Of a DNA stretch of 64,000 nucleotides, positions 1 to 8,169 are shown piece after piece. Positions within the stretch are counted from its first letter, which is position 1. Every line of letters starts with the position of its first letter. The DNA is from Nostoc sp. S13. GTDB lineage: Bacteria; Cyanobacteriota; Cyanobacteriia; Cyanobacteriales; Nostocaceae. The position numbers were made by a program, and so were the translations under genes. The stretch lies in the NCBI RefSeq assembly GCF_029379315.1, contig NZ_JAQYWQ010000015.1:19116-83115 (forward strand), given 5' to 3'. The notes under the pieces were generated by a model. It had not been told where the DNA came from. It did not search any database and was given only the letters and a program-made list of their open reading frames with translations.

Positions 1-337
1 CCTGAGGTTTATTTGGAATAAGAACAGTAGCCTCTGGACTAAAATCAGGAACGTTTTCTTTAACACCAAAGAAACTGGCTTCGTATGCAGTCTTCAAAGC
101 TAATTCTAGTCCCTTGGCATCTACATCTGTAGTGCTGGTGACACCCATTGTATTATCTTCATTCCAGACACGAACTGTAACGCCAGAGCGATTGGAGGCT
201 TTGACTTGTTTTGGCTCACCTTGGTCTACTTGGACATTAGTGTCATCTACTGTTGAGCCATAAATGTCGAATTTCTTAATACCAAGCTTATCAGCATTGT
301 CCTTGGCAGAATTTGCAATCTCATTGATATTCGGCAT
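1..337 (-). CDS. pmbA: TldE/PmbA metalloprotease-family subunit, N-terminal part (runs off window)
   Basis: Reading the minus strand from ATG at 337 gives an open frame of about 112 codons that continues past the window edge. It begins MPNINEIANSAKDNADKLG and contains the TldD/PmbA N-terminal pattern (an FDIYGS strand, a VRVWNEDNTMGVTSTTD segment, then an ELALKTAYEAS helix). TldE pairs with TldD in a heteromeric protease that degrades or matures unfolded peptides in the cytoplasm. tldD lies just upstream on the same strand, which supports the call. In known pairs TldE lacks the metal-binding motif; that part is outside the window. Confidence 0.85.
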   Translation of the reverse strand, partial: MPNINEIANSAKDNADKLGIKKFDIYGSTVDDTNVQVDQGEPKQVKASNRSGVTVRVWNEDNTMGVTSTTDVDAKGLELALKTAYEASFFGVKENVPDFSPEATVLIPNKPQ

Positions 338-340
338 AGT

Positions 341-415
341 CAATTTTAGATTTTGGATTTTAGATTTTGGATTGGAAGCGATTCCATTTTAGATATTAAA
401 TTTTGGATTTTAGAT
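341..415. repeat. Heptamer-type short tandem repeats (TTTTAGA/TTTTGGA)
   Basis: The stretch alternates TTTTAGA and TTTTGGA units, with a degenerate centre. It is the short tandemly repeated sequence class typical of heterocystous cyanobacteria. The complementary version occurs at 777-808, so the two arrays bracket the small four-helix-bundle gene in inverted orientation. Confidence 0.8.
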
Positions 416-416
416 G

Positions 417-776
417 TTATGACTTATATTTTTCTCGTAGTGTTTTTATTGACGAAACAGTCATAGCTAGAATTTCGGTAGCTTCTTGCATTAGGCTTTT
501 TAGTTTTTCTGCTGTCATTAATCCAGATTCAATAACAAGCTCCAACCAGTAAAGCGTTTCATCAGCTTCTTCTTACACAATACCGAGTTTGGCAATTAAA
601 TCAGCTGTTGATTTAGCTCGACAGGCTGCTCGATAATTAGCACCAACTGAAGTTGCTGAACGTAACAACTGTTTGCCAATGACATCAGCAACTCTAGTTT
701 CTGGCAGTTGCTCAACTAGACGAATAACTCCTAATGCCAGCTGCTTTGTTCTAGCCTTAAACTCCTGCTGATTCAC
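417..776 (-). pseudogene. Four-helix-bundle (S23/IVP, Avd-like) protein gene with one in-frame TAA
   Basis: The frame opens at 776 and reads 67 residues (MNQQEFKARTKQLALGVIRL to IAKLGIV), then meets TAA at 573-575. The same frame continues as EEADETLYWLELVIESGLM and so on to a TAA at 417-419, giving 119 codons in total, the usual length of this family. Family members normally read IVEEEADETLYWLEL here, so the stop most simply replaces a Glu codon. Proteins of this fold include the intervening-sequence proteins of 23S rRNA and the Avd accessory protein of diversity-generating retroelements. The rest of the frame is intact, so the mutation is recent or the stop is read through. Heptamer repeats flank the gene on both sides. 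Confidence 0.8.
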
Positions 777-808
777 AATCTAAAATCCAAAATCTAAAAT
801 CTAAAATT
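777..808. repeat. Heptamer short tandem repeats, inverted relative to 341-415
   Basis: Consecutive units of TAAAATC and CAAAATC separate the four-helix-bundle start from the tldD stop. Their complement forms the array at 341-415. Confidence 0.75.
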
Positions 809-809
809 T

Positions 810-2282
810 TTATCGTCCCCCGAGGGTAATAGAATCAACCTTGATGTGGGGTTGTCCAACTGTGGTGTAAATACTGCCACTGACGGAGCCACAAAAACCG
901 GGTGCAATTTCCAAATCTTGGGAACACATGGAAATTTTATTCATAATTTCCTTGGCTTCACCGATAAGAATTGCTCCTTTTAAAGGTTTAGTGATTTTGC
1001 CATTTTCAATCAAATAAGCTTCATCAACACTAAAGTTAAATTGGCCTGTAGCACCAACACTACCACCACCCATCTTTTTACAGTAAATACCTTTATCAAC
1101 AGAGGCAAATAACTCATCAATGCTGTATTCGCCAGAATCAATATAAGTATTACGCATCCGGCTAGCAGCAGCATAGGTATAATTTTGGCGGCGTCCACTT
1201 CCAGTTCTGGGGTGTCCGGTACGTGTAGAACCTGTTCTATCTGCTAAAAAGTTTTTCAGAACGCCTTTTTCAATTAGTAGGGTTCTTTGAGCTGGCATAC
1301 CTTCGTCATCCATGTCAATTGTCCCGAAGGCATTTTCAGAGCGCCCTTCATCCCAGGCTGTCAAACTTTCATGGGCAATTTTTTCGCCTTTTTTGTCAGC
1401 AAAGGGAGAGGTATCGCGTTCAATTTGAGTGGTTTCTAGTAGGTGTCCGCAAGCTTCGTGGAAGATGACACCGCCAAAGTGATTGGCCATAATGATGGGG
1501 TAAGTACCCGATTCCACGTAATCTGCGTAGAGCATTTTTCCCGCAGATTCTGCTATTTTCTCAGCAGCTTGTTGAGAATCCCAAGTTCTCAAGAAGTTGG
1601 CATCGCTAGTATTACCCGCGCGATCGCCAATTGAGGTACGATTAGTACCATCAGCAGACAACAGGTTAAACCCTACTGACTGTGTAAGGCGAATATCGCG
1701 GGCAAAAGTACCATCACTGGCGGCGATTAAAACTTCTTGCCAATCCCGGAAATAGGTAGCACGGCGCGATTGAACGTGGCTAGCTTTTTGCTTCAGGTGG
1801 GCAGTACCATCAAGGAGAACTTCTCCCATTTCTCGGATGGAGCTACATACTGGTAGCCAGGCATCTTTACCTCTTTTGGTGGCGTAATCTCTCAATAATT
1901 CCAGGTTGATTTCTGGAATGAAAGCTTTAGGAGTAGGTAGTTGCAATCCCAAGATAGAAAGACCTTTTTCTAAGGCTGCTTTCAAACCGGAAAAAGAAAG
2001 GTCATTAGTGCTAACGTAGCAGTCAGCTTTACCGCGAAATACTCTGACTCCCGCACCTGTAGATAGACTGGGTGAAATACTTGTGATGGCGTCATCTTCT
2101 GCAAGACAACTAATATAGTTGCGACGCTCTAAAAATAATTCGATGAAGTCAGCGCCAGCGGCGCGTCCTAGTCCCAGAAGGGTAGCCAGGGGGGCTTCCC
2201 AGGTTTCATCGAAACGCTCTGGTGTGGAGGAATATTGGAGGGTCGGAAGTTGATTTGAGAGAAGTAGCGTACTTGTAAGCAT
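810..2282 (-). CDS. tldD: Zinc metalloprotease TldD
   Basis: This 490-residue protein is the catalytic subunit of the TldD/TldE protease. The metal-binding motif HEACGH lies at residues 275-280 within [14 protein letters not shown], and a C-terminal GFCGSVSG segment (about residue 464) supplies the family's third ligand region. Length and order match TldD: an N-terminal domain to about residue 230, then the catalytic domain. In other bacteria the complex processes peptides such as microcin precursors and the CcdA antitoxin. The partner gene starts at 337 on the same strand, separated by a small decayed gene and heptamer repeats, so the pair was probably contiguous once. Confidence 0.95.
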   Translation of the reverse strand: MLTSTLLLSNQLPTLQYSSTPERFDETWEAPLATLLGLGRAAGADFIELFLERRNYISCLAEDDAITSISPSLSTGAGVRVFRGKADCYVSTNDLSFSGLKAALEKGLSILGLQLPTPKAFIPEINLELLRDYATKRGKDAWLPVCSSIREMGEVLLDGTAHLKQKASHVQSRRATYFRDWQEVLIAASDGTFARDIRLTQSVGFNLLSADGTNRTSIGDRAGNTSDANFLRTWDSQQAAEKIAESAGKMLYADYVESGTYPIIMANHFGGVIFHEACGHLLETTQIERDTSPFADKKGEKIAHESLTAWDEGRSENAFGTIDMDDEGMPAQRTLLIEKGVLKNFLADRTGSTRTGHPRTGSGRRQNYTYAAASRMRNTYIDSGEYSIDELFASVDKGIYCKKMGGGSVGATGQFNFSVDEAYLIENGKITKPLKGAILIGEAKEIMNKISMCSQDLEIAPGFCGSVSGSIYTTVGQPHIKVDSITLGGR

Positions 2283-2657
2283 GGGTAGCCTCGTCTGCTG
2301 GCGTAATTCAGAGATTTGACTGAAAAATCCTGGTGTGTTCAGTCTAACAAATGAGCGAAAGCCAAAGTCGGCAGAAAGGCAGTAGAGGTTTCCTCACCTG
2401 GGAAACTCACTTTCCCCTCTTAAGCGTCAATGAAATATTGTCAGTAACCCCCTTTCCAGAGCGATGCCTACGGCGGTAAACTACGCACTTCATGTAAATT
2501 CGAGATAGAATACAGTTTCATTTTGCGACAATAGGGGTAAAAGTTCCACTGCATTGCTAATACCCGCAGGGACTGTTTTACCTAGAAAAGGAATATAACA
2601 AATGAGTTCGTATGCTTTTTGAGTTAATTATTGGTGAGAGCCTATTCCTTCTCAGGT
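2283..2657. other. Intergenic region, no gene seen
   Basis: I see no convincing frame in these 375 bases. A short motif of the dispersed 'gcctacggcggtaaactacgca' type sits near 2465-2490. The promoter of tldD should lie at the left end. Confidence 0.5.
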
Positions 2658-3482
2658 TTATTTACGATTTCCCATTTTTAGGGGAATTCTTGATGTTTCT
2701 TGCCCATTGAAAGTCTGACCTAAATTGGAAGTTGGCGCTGCCCCTAATAGATTCTTAAACAAGAGCTTTAGTATTCTAGTAATAGTTTTAATAACTTTCA
2801 TTTTACTGGCAGTCGGCTTTTGATCGTATCTCAAAACCATTGGAATTTCTACGATTTTTGGTTTGAGTACTTTGGCTTTCAGCAGTAAATCTATCATGCA
2901 AGCAAATCCACTTTCAGTGAATAAACTGTCCCCATAATACATATCCAGTTTAGTGACGAAAGTACGGTTATACAGCCTGTAACCACAAGTGTAGTCTCTT
3001 ACACCTGGTAGAGGGGCTGCAATTCTAAAAAGCCAGCTAGCTCCGTAACTCATCAGCTCTCTAAATTTTGATAAGCCTATGACTTTAGAGCCTTTTCGAT
3101 ATCTAGATGCGATCGCAATATCATAGCTGCCAGCTATCATAGTGTCATACATCTTGATTAATAGTTCTGGTGGTTGAGTGTTGTCACAATCCATAGCAGC
3201 TAAAAAATCACCTTCTTTGGAAATTTCTAAGAAAGTCGCGAAACCTGTTTTAATTGCTTCACCTAAACCAGCATTTTTCGGATGTTGTACTAATTTCAGT
3301 AATATACCCAGTGATTGAGATTCATCTAAAGCAGTCTGAGCAGTTTTATCACTACTGCCATCATCAACAAGAATCAGTTCTATCTCCATATTAGAGATTT
3401 GCTGCAATGTCTGAAACCTTTTGAACAAGGGGCGAATTGATTCTTGCTCGTTGTATGCGGGTAAAAGAACAAAAAGACTCAT
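2658..3482 (-). CDS. Family 2 glycosyltransferase, polyprenyl-phosphate sugar transferase type
   Basis: The 274-residue protein starts MSLFVLLPAYNEQESIRPLF and shows the GT2 nucleotide-sugar motifs: PAYNE (8-12), LVDDGSSDKT (about 37-46) and a DXD-like MDCDNTQ near 98. This resembles dolichol/polyprenyl-phosphate mannosyltransferases (DPM1/ArnC type), which load a sugar onto a membrane lipid phosphate in the cytoplasm. There is no C-terminal membrane pair. It is the last gene of a same-strand cluster with an FAD oxidoreductase and two small flippase-like membrane proteins. The sugar and acceptor cannot be told from sequence. Confidence 0.85.
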   Translation of the reverse strand: MSLFVLLPAYNEQESIRPLFKRFQTLQQISNMEIELILVDDGSSDKTAQTALDESQSLGILLKLVQHPKNAGLGEAIKTGFATFLEISKEGDFLAAMDCDNTQPPELLIKMYDTMIAGSYDIAIASRYRKGSKVIGLSKFRELMSYGASWLFRIAAPLPGVRDYTCGYRLYNRTFVTKLDMYYGDSLFTESGFACMIDLLLKAKVLKPKIVEIPMVLRYDQKPTASKMKVIKTITRILKLLFKNLLGAAPTSNLGQTFNGQETSRIPLKMGNRK

Positions 3483-3527
3483 AATTACCTCGTATGACTT
3501 TTAAAATAAAATAATATTTCTCAACTT

Positions 3528-4832
3528 TCAATAATTCAGTAATATTGATTTTTTGAGAAATTCATCGACCTGTCGCACAACTGCGTTATTATTAACGCTA
3601 TCATTGACCAACTGTGAGGTATTGACGATGAAAAAATCATCGTTTTCAGTACTCACTTTGGGAACAATATTTGAATAGTCTAAAACTTGTAGCGGCTGTA
3701 CTTTAATAGCTCGATTAATGTGTACTGCCACAATATCATCTGCTTCGAGTTCTGGAAACATCAAACGTATACCCTGGAAAAATACTTGGCGCAATTCATC
3801 ATCTGGTTGTTTTAATAACGGGTCAGTGGAAAGTATATATTTTGGTAGGAATGTCATGTGATATCCTGCCGTTTCTTGCAAAGAAACTAAGTTACTCATA
3901 CCGATAACTCCGGTAAAGGGAATATTTCTATCGGCAATATTTACTACGTAATAAGGAACTATAGCCTTGCGAGTAATAAGTACCATGCAGATTACACCCA
4001 GGTATTCTACTGTTGCACCAGTGTCTGAAACTTTCACCAGTTCTTTGGCAGCAACCTGTTGCAAAATATTAACCGGGCCAGTAAAGATGACTTTATCAAA
4101 ATGTTCCTTTTTACCCTGAGATTCTACCCACATTCCACCCCCTGAATGAGGTGCAATATATTCCACCGCAACACCTGTGCGAATATGACCTCCATCTGCA
4201 TAAATTAATTTTTCTATATGGTCAAAAACAGTTTTGTAACCGCCTGAAACATAACCAAGTTGTTCTTTATTTAATGAAGAATCCCGCGCTGAAAATAGTC
4301 GTTTGATATAAGCCCAGATAAAAACTGCTGATATTCGCTTATAGTTCTCTCCTAATTTGGATAGAAGCAAAGGTTTCCAGAGCTTTTCGTATGTGTTTTT
4401 ACCACTAAGTTTCAAAAGCCAATCTTCAACTAAAATCTTCTCTAAGCGCCGCCAATTATTAAGGCGCGAACCATACAGCAGAGTAACAGCTAATCTGATT
4501 TTACCTATGAGTCCAAACAGAGGAAAGCGCAGAAATTCTATAGTGTTACTAATAGAATAAAATTTTTGATGCTCGTAAAAACCTGTTAAACTTCGATGCC
4601 AACGCAGTTTATCTCCAAGACCAATATCTCTCAAGAAATTTATTAAATGAGTATCAGAAGGTAGGATAACGTGATAAAAGCGATCCCAGGTAAACAACCC
4701 GTAATCATGATAGGTGGTAAGTCCACCAAGCTGCTTATTGCTGTCGAATATAGTTACTATATGTCCTTGATGTGAAAGACGTTGGGCTAATACTAACCCA
4801 GTTATACCCCCGCCAATGATGCCTATATTCAT
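3528..4832 (-). CDS. FAD-dependent oxidoreductase, amine-oxidase / UDP-galactopyranose-mutase-like
   Basis: The N-terminus MNIGIIGGGITGLVLAQRLS is a Rossmann dinucleotide-binding fold (GxGxxG), followed by an acidic residue in TIFDSNKQLGGL. The 434-residue length and the later VIFTGPV strand fit the NAD(P)-binding/flavin amine oxidase superfamily often found beside glycosyltransferases. It lies 45 bases upstream of the GT2 gene and 92 bases downstream of two small membrane proteins, so all four are probably one transcript. A role in modifying a lipid-linked sugar is inferred from position only. Confidence 0.75.
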   Translation of the reverse strand: MNIGIIGGGITGLVLAQRLSHQGHIVTIFDSNKQLGGLTTYHDYGLFTWDRFYHVILPSDTHLINFLRDIGLGDKLRWHRSLTGFYEHQKFYSISNTIEFLRFPLFGLIGKIRLAVTLLYGSRLNNWRRLEKILVEDWLLKLSGKNTYEKLWKPLLLSKLGENYKRISAVFIWAYIKRLFSARDSSLNKEQLGYVSGGYKTVFDHIEKLIYADGGHIRTGVAVEYIAPHSGGGMWVESQGKKEHFDKVIFTGPVNILQQVAAKELVKVSDTGATVEYLGVICMVLITRKAIVPYYVVNIADRNIPFTGVIGMSNLVSLQETAGYHMTFLPKYILSTDPLLKQPDDELRQVFFQGIRLMFPELEADDIVAVHINRAIKVQPLQVLDYSNIVPKVSTENDDFFIVNTSQLVNDSVNNNAVVRQVDEFLKKSILLNY

Positions 4833-4924
4833 ATAAATTAGATTCAGATTTTTTCGGGATGTTTGTGAGAACTATATTCAGAAATTCTTAATATTAATAA
4901 CCTAATTTATTGCCTGTTAAGCTA

Positions 4925-5281
4925 TTAATGGACAACAAGAATTACGCCAGTTATAATCACGGAAATTCCTAACCACTGGCTAAAAATAACTTCCTCTTTT
5001 AAAAGATAGTGAGAAGCAATTGGTATAAGTGCATACATTAATCCTAGAACTGGAAATGCTTGACTCAGAGGAATTGTCCGCAATACATAAAGCCACAATA
5101 TAGTCATAAATGTATAACAGATAAACCAAATCAAAAAATAACGAGAGAATAATAGATTTTTGATAGATGTGCTTTCTCCCTTAGTAGCGCTAGAAATGTA
5201 AAGTCCATACTTGAGTGATACGTTAGCTGTTGTTCCGAGTAAAACTACAAGCATTAAAATTAGCCAAGTAATGATGTTCAT
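4925..5281 (-). CDS. Small EamA/SMR-type membrane protein (ArnE/ArnF-like)
   Basis: The 118-residue protein has four hydrophobic segments (about 5-25, 46-64, 70-90 and 98-117), the half-size EamA/SMR architecture. The segment ending VLRTIPLSQAFPVLGLMYAL is the conserved second-half motif. ArnE and ArnF of this superfamily act as a heterodimer that flips undecaprenyl-phosphate aminoarabinose. Its ATG overlaps the TGA of the next gene upstream in an ATGA arrangement at 5278-5281, so the two are translationally coupled. Confidence 0.8.
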   Translation of the reverse strand: MNIITWLILMLVVLLGTTANVSLKYGLYISSATKGESTSIKNLLFSRYFLIWFICYTFMTILWLYVLRTIPLSQAFPVLGLMYALIPIASHYLLKEEVIFSQWLGISVIITGVILVVH

Positions 5282-5697
5282 TTGTCAATACTTTTTGGGG
5301 AATTTCCTAGAGAAAATATAGATTTTTTAATGGGAATAACCACTAAAATAACACCTAGAAAAATAGTGATTACTCCTACTATTCGAGTTAGTGTAATCAC
5401 CTCATTAAAAAAATAGTATGAACCGAAAAGTATACCGACATAATTTAAACTAGTGAGTGGATAAGCAATACTCAATTTTACAGAGCGCAGAGCCAATATC
5501 CAATTTACTACTCCCAAGCAATAAACACTTACAGCTAATGCTAATTGTTGAATAAATACCCAAGTAAATAATCCTTCATTTACATTACTCATGGTATTTT
5601 TCATCAGCAATTGCCCAGCAATACTAAATAAAATACTGATAAATAAAAGGGTATAAGGAATTATTTGAAACTGGGAAATTTGCAATATAAATTTCAT
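5278..5697 (-). CDS. Small EamA/SMR-type membrane protein, partner of the downstream one
   Basis: This 139-residue protein has four predicted membrane segments and the motif RSVKLSIAYPLTSLNYVGIL, matching the PLSQAFPVLGLMYA stretch of its neighbour. The coupled pair of similar but non-identical small transporters suggests a heterodimer such as ArnE/ArnF. It is the first gene of the probable operon that ends with the GT2 gene; the promoter should lie just right of 5697. Confidence 0.8.
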   Translation of the reverse strand: MKFILQISQFQIIPYTLLFISILFSIAGQLLMKNTMSNVNEGLFTWVFIQQLALAVSVYCLGVVNWILALRSVKLSIAYPLTSLNYVGILFGSYYFFNEVITLTRIVGVITIFLGVILVVIPIKKSIFSLGNSPKSIDK

Positions 5698-7393
5698 TGT
5701 ACATTTGCCTCAATCGAGATAGTAGGTATGAACCGGACAGGAAACAACTTGTTGTTTTGAACGTTTCGGATCTCGGTAACACCTTCTGTGCAATTCGACT
5801 TCCACTTCAGTAAATAGACAACGAAATTAGGAAGGCTATGTTGAAGAAACTGATATCAAAATGACCGTTTCAGCTGATGTCCTAGAGTTAAAAATTAATA
5901 GCTGTATTATCTGAGCCTCCGATATTATCAAAGTAGAGTACGCTAATTAGGTTTAGTGGGTTATACCAGAGAAATCAGTTTTCTTGCTTGGCAATTGGCA
6001 TAATTAATTTAGGCTTTGTCCAACTGTGAATTACAGAAATCTTCTGTGTCAGCCAGTTATGCATCAAGACTACTTTTGGCGCGATCGCAATATTTATGTT
6101 ATAAACGATACAGATATAGTCAAGGTTGAGAGCTTTGTCAGTCGTAGACATCGCCTACTGAAATTCTCAAGCCATTAAATTAACTGGATTGATAAATGTT
6201 CTTACTTTCCTCCAGAAAAGTTTATTAATTTACTGATATCCCATAGAATCTCTCTAGGCTCACAGACATATCTGTAACCTCGGCTGGAAACTAAGCCAAT
6301 TCATAAAAATTTTTACTCACATTCAGTGTGTATACGTGCTCTTTCTGCACATGGGAACACAATAAGTAATAGAAGTCTGCTTGGCTGCGGAAACCATAGA
6401 TAAATCAGTCTACAGGAATGTGCTTTACAGGTTTCTAGGGAATTTTGCTGAATGTGCAAACGGAATTTTTGACCACACTAACGGCTAATGTAAACTAGCT
6501 TTGGCTGATCAACTCGGAGTTAATGTTAATTGCATCTGATTTGAGATGTTTTTACATTACTTAGTATTAGGTTGGCTTAACTTGTTCTGAATTACATGTA
6601 ATTTTAACTATAGGTTTACTTTAACTTTATTGTTACATGTAATCACCTACTAGAATACCATGAGAAAAGCGGGTTGCAAATTTATCGCCACACTTTATCA
6701 AAAATTCATTTACTGAAAATATACTGAAACACAAACTTCATCAAATCGAAATTTTCTCTACATGAATTTTTATTTTTAAGGATTTGTGCATTTATGAAGC
6801 ACTTTCTGGCTAAGAAACTTGCCGAAGTAGCGATTTAGCCTCAGACTCTAGAAGTGCAAATGTAAAAGTTTGATAAAGCAGAATTGAAATTTCAACAACA
6901 GTGTAAGCACTGGGAAATTGTAGTATAAAAATACATTATTTACAGCACAAGTTATAAATGCAACCGATAGTCTGAATCGTTTTTTGTTTATCCAAGAAAA
7001 TTTTCAAATTTACATATTTCAGACAAAACTTGGTTGATAGTTAATTCTGACACTAAGTAAGTCAAAATATTTTATCTCTGAATTCTGTCATCAAAGTTTA
7101 TTTGATACTAAAGATTGATTGTAAGTATACTTTTAAAAGTTAGCGTAGGTTTAGAGATACAAAAGCTCAACAATACCTAACCATAGCGTTCATGGGGTGA
7201 AGGAGAAGATCAAGCTTGCCATTATAAGAAAATATTTCATTTCAAAAGCGAGTATCAAGTGGTCAAAATCATACTCATAGACAAGAATTTCCCATAAAAA
7301 ACTACCAACTTCCGTGTTTAAAGACATTACTGGGTTAGCTGTCTGATAATTTCCAGCAGTTTCAAGTTGAGAAAAAATTCGTGATACTCGGTA
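5698..7393. other. 1.7-kb AT-rich stretch without a convincing gene
   Basis: No frame of normal coding character is seen on either strand. A 39-codon plus-strand frame at 6059-6178 (MHQDYFWRDRNIYVINDTD...) has a protein-like composition and contains a HIP1 octamer, but it has no recognisable family or ribosome binding site and may be a gene remnant. No terminator or RNA gene was recognised. Confidence 0.5.
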
Positions 7394-7657
7394 TTATTTA
7401 ATTTCTCTAAGTTGTTTTCTTCTAGCTTCAGTTTGTTTTAACTCATTTTCCTGCAAAAGCCTGTTGGTAATGATCAAGACAATGATTAACAATCCAAACT
7501 GAATCTGCCAGGGTGCTAATACTAAAGTTAAAATCAAGCTAATAGCTGCAAATACACCTGCAAGATATGCTATTTCATCAGTACTTTTTTTAAATAAGTA
7601 GCCAGTGGCTAAAGCAGTACATAGTGGTATCAAGAAAAACAAAGGCATTTTACTCAC
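7394..7657 (-). CDS. Small membrane protein of unknown function
   Basis: The 87-residue protein has a short hydrophobic segment (about 4-20) and a longer hydrophobic stretch (about 29-65) that could form two helices, followed by a charged tail rich in Lys, Arg and Glu. I do not recognise a family. It stands alone between two gene-poor stretches. The start has an upstream GAGGTGAG (near 7659-7666 on the complementary strand), a fair ribosome binding site. Confidence 0.55.
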   Translation of the reverse strand: MSKMPLFFLIPLCTALATGYLFKKSTDEIAYLAGVFAAISLILTLVLAPWQIQFGLLIIVLIITNRLLQENELKQTEARRKQLREIK

Positions 7658-8169
7658 CTCTGAACTAAAGGTTGTAGTGTTTATGAAACAAACTTTTTGG
7701 AATTGGGGTTAATTTTACATCCAATCAGGTTTTAGCCACAACAGTCGATCGAAATAAATATTATAGAAACTCAAGATTATGCAATGTTGTATATTACACC
7801 AATTTGAATAATTATTGCGACAGGTGAAGCTACCCAAAAGCTTGGCGAATAACTCCTTATTCTGTGGTTGTCGGTGGGTTGTGTTTATTTCGCCAATTGC
7901 ACTCTTACAGCAGATTTCAAGGAAGGTGAAGTAGACAACGATTCGTTTCAAAGCCAGGTATAAAGCGTGTTTTAATTCTGTTAGCACGGGGCGTAGCCTA
8001 TTCACCAATTCTGACACCTCGGCGGAGTAATCGCAAGTTCCGCTCCTGAATTCTGCTGTCTGAGCAATCATCTGGTAAATTAGCTTAAAACTTTGGCCTT
8101 GCGCCAGGATAAGGATCTAGCATATTACCTTTAGAAGTAGCTTTTTCATTTTTTCATTTTAGACACCTA

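Noticed and set aside
7715..8071. 118-codon minus-strand open frame
   Set aside because: It overlaps dispersed repeat motifs (ggggcgtagcc, gctcctgaattctg), has an odd Cys/Asn-rich composition at its end, and matches no family I recognise.
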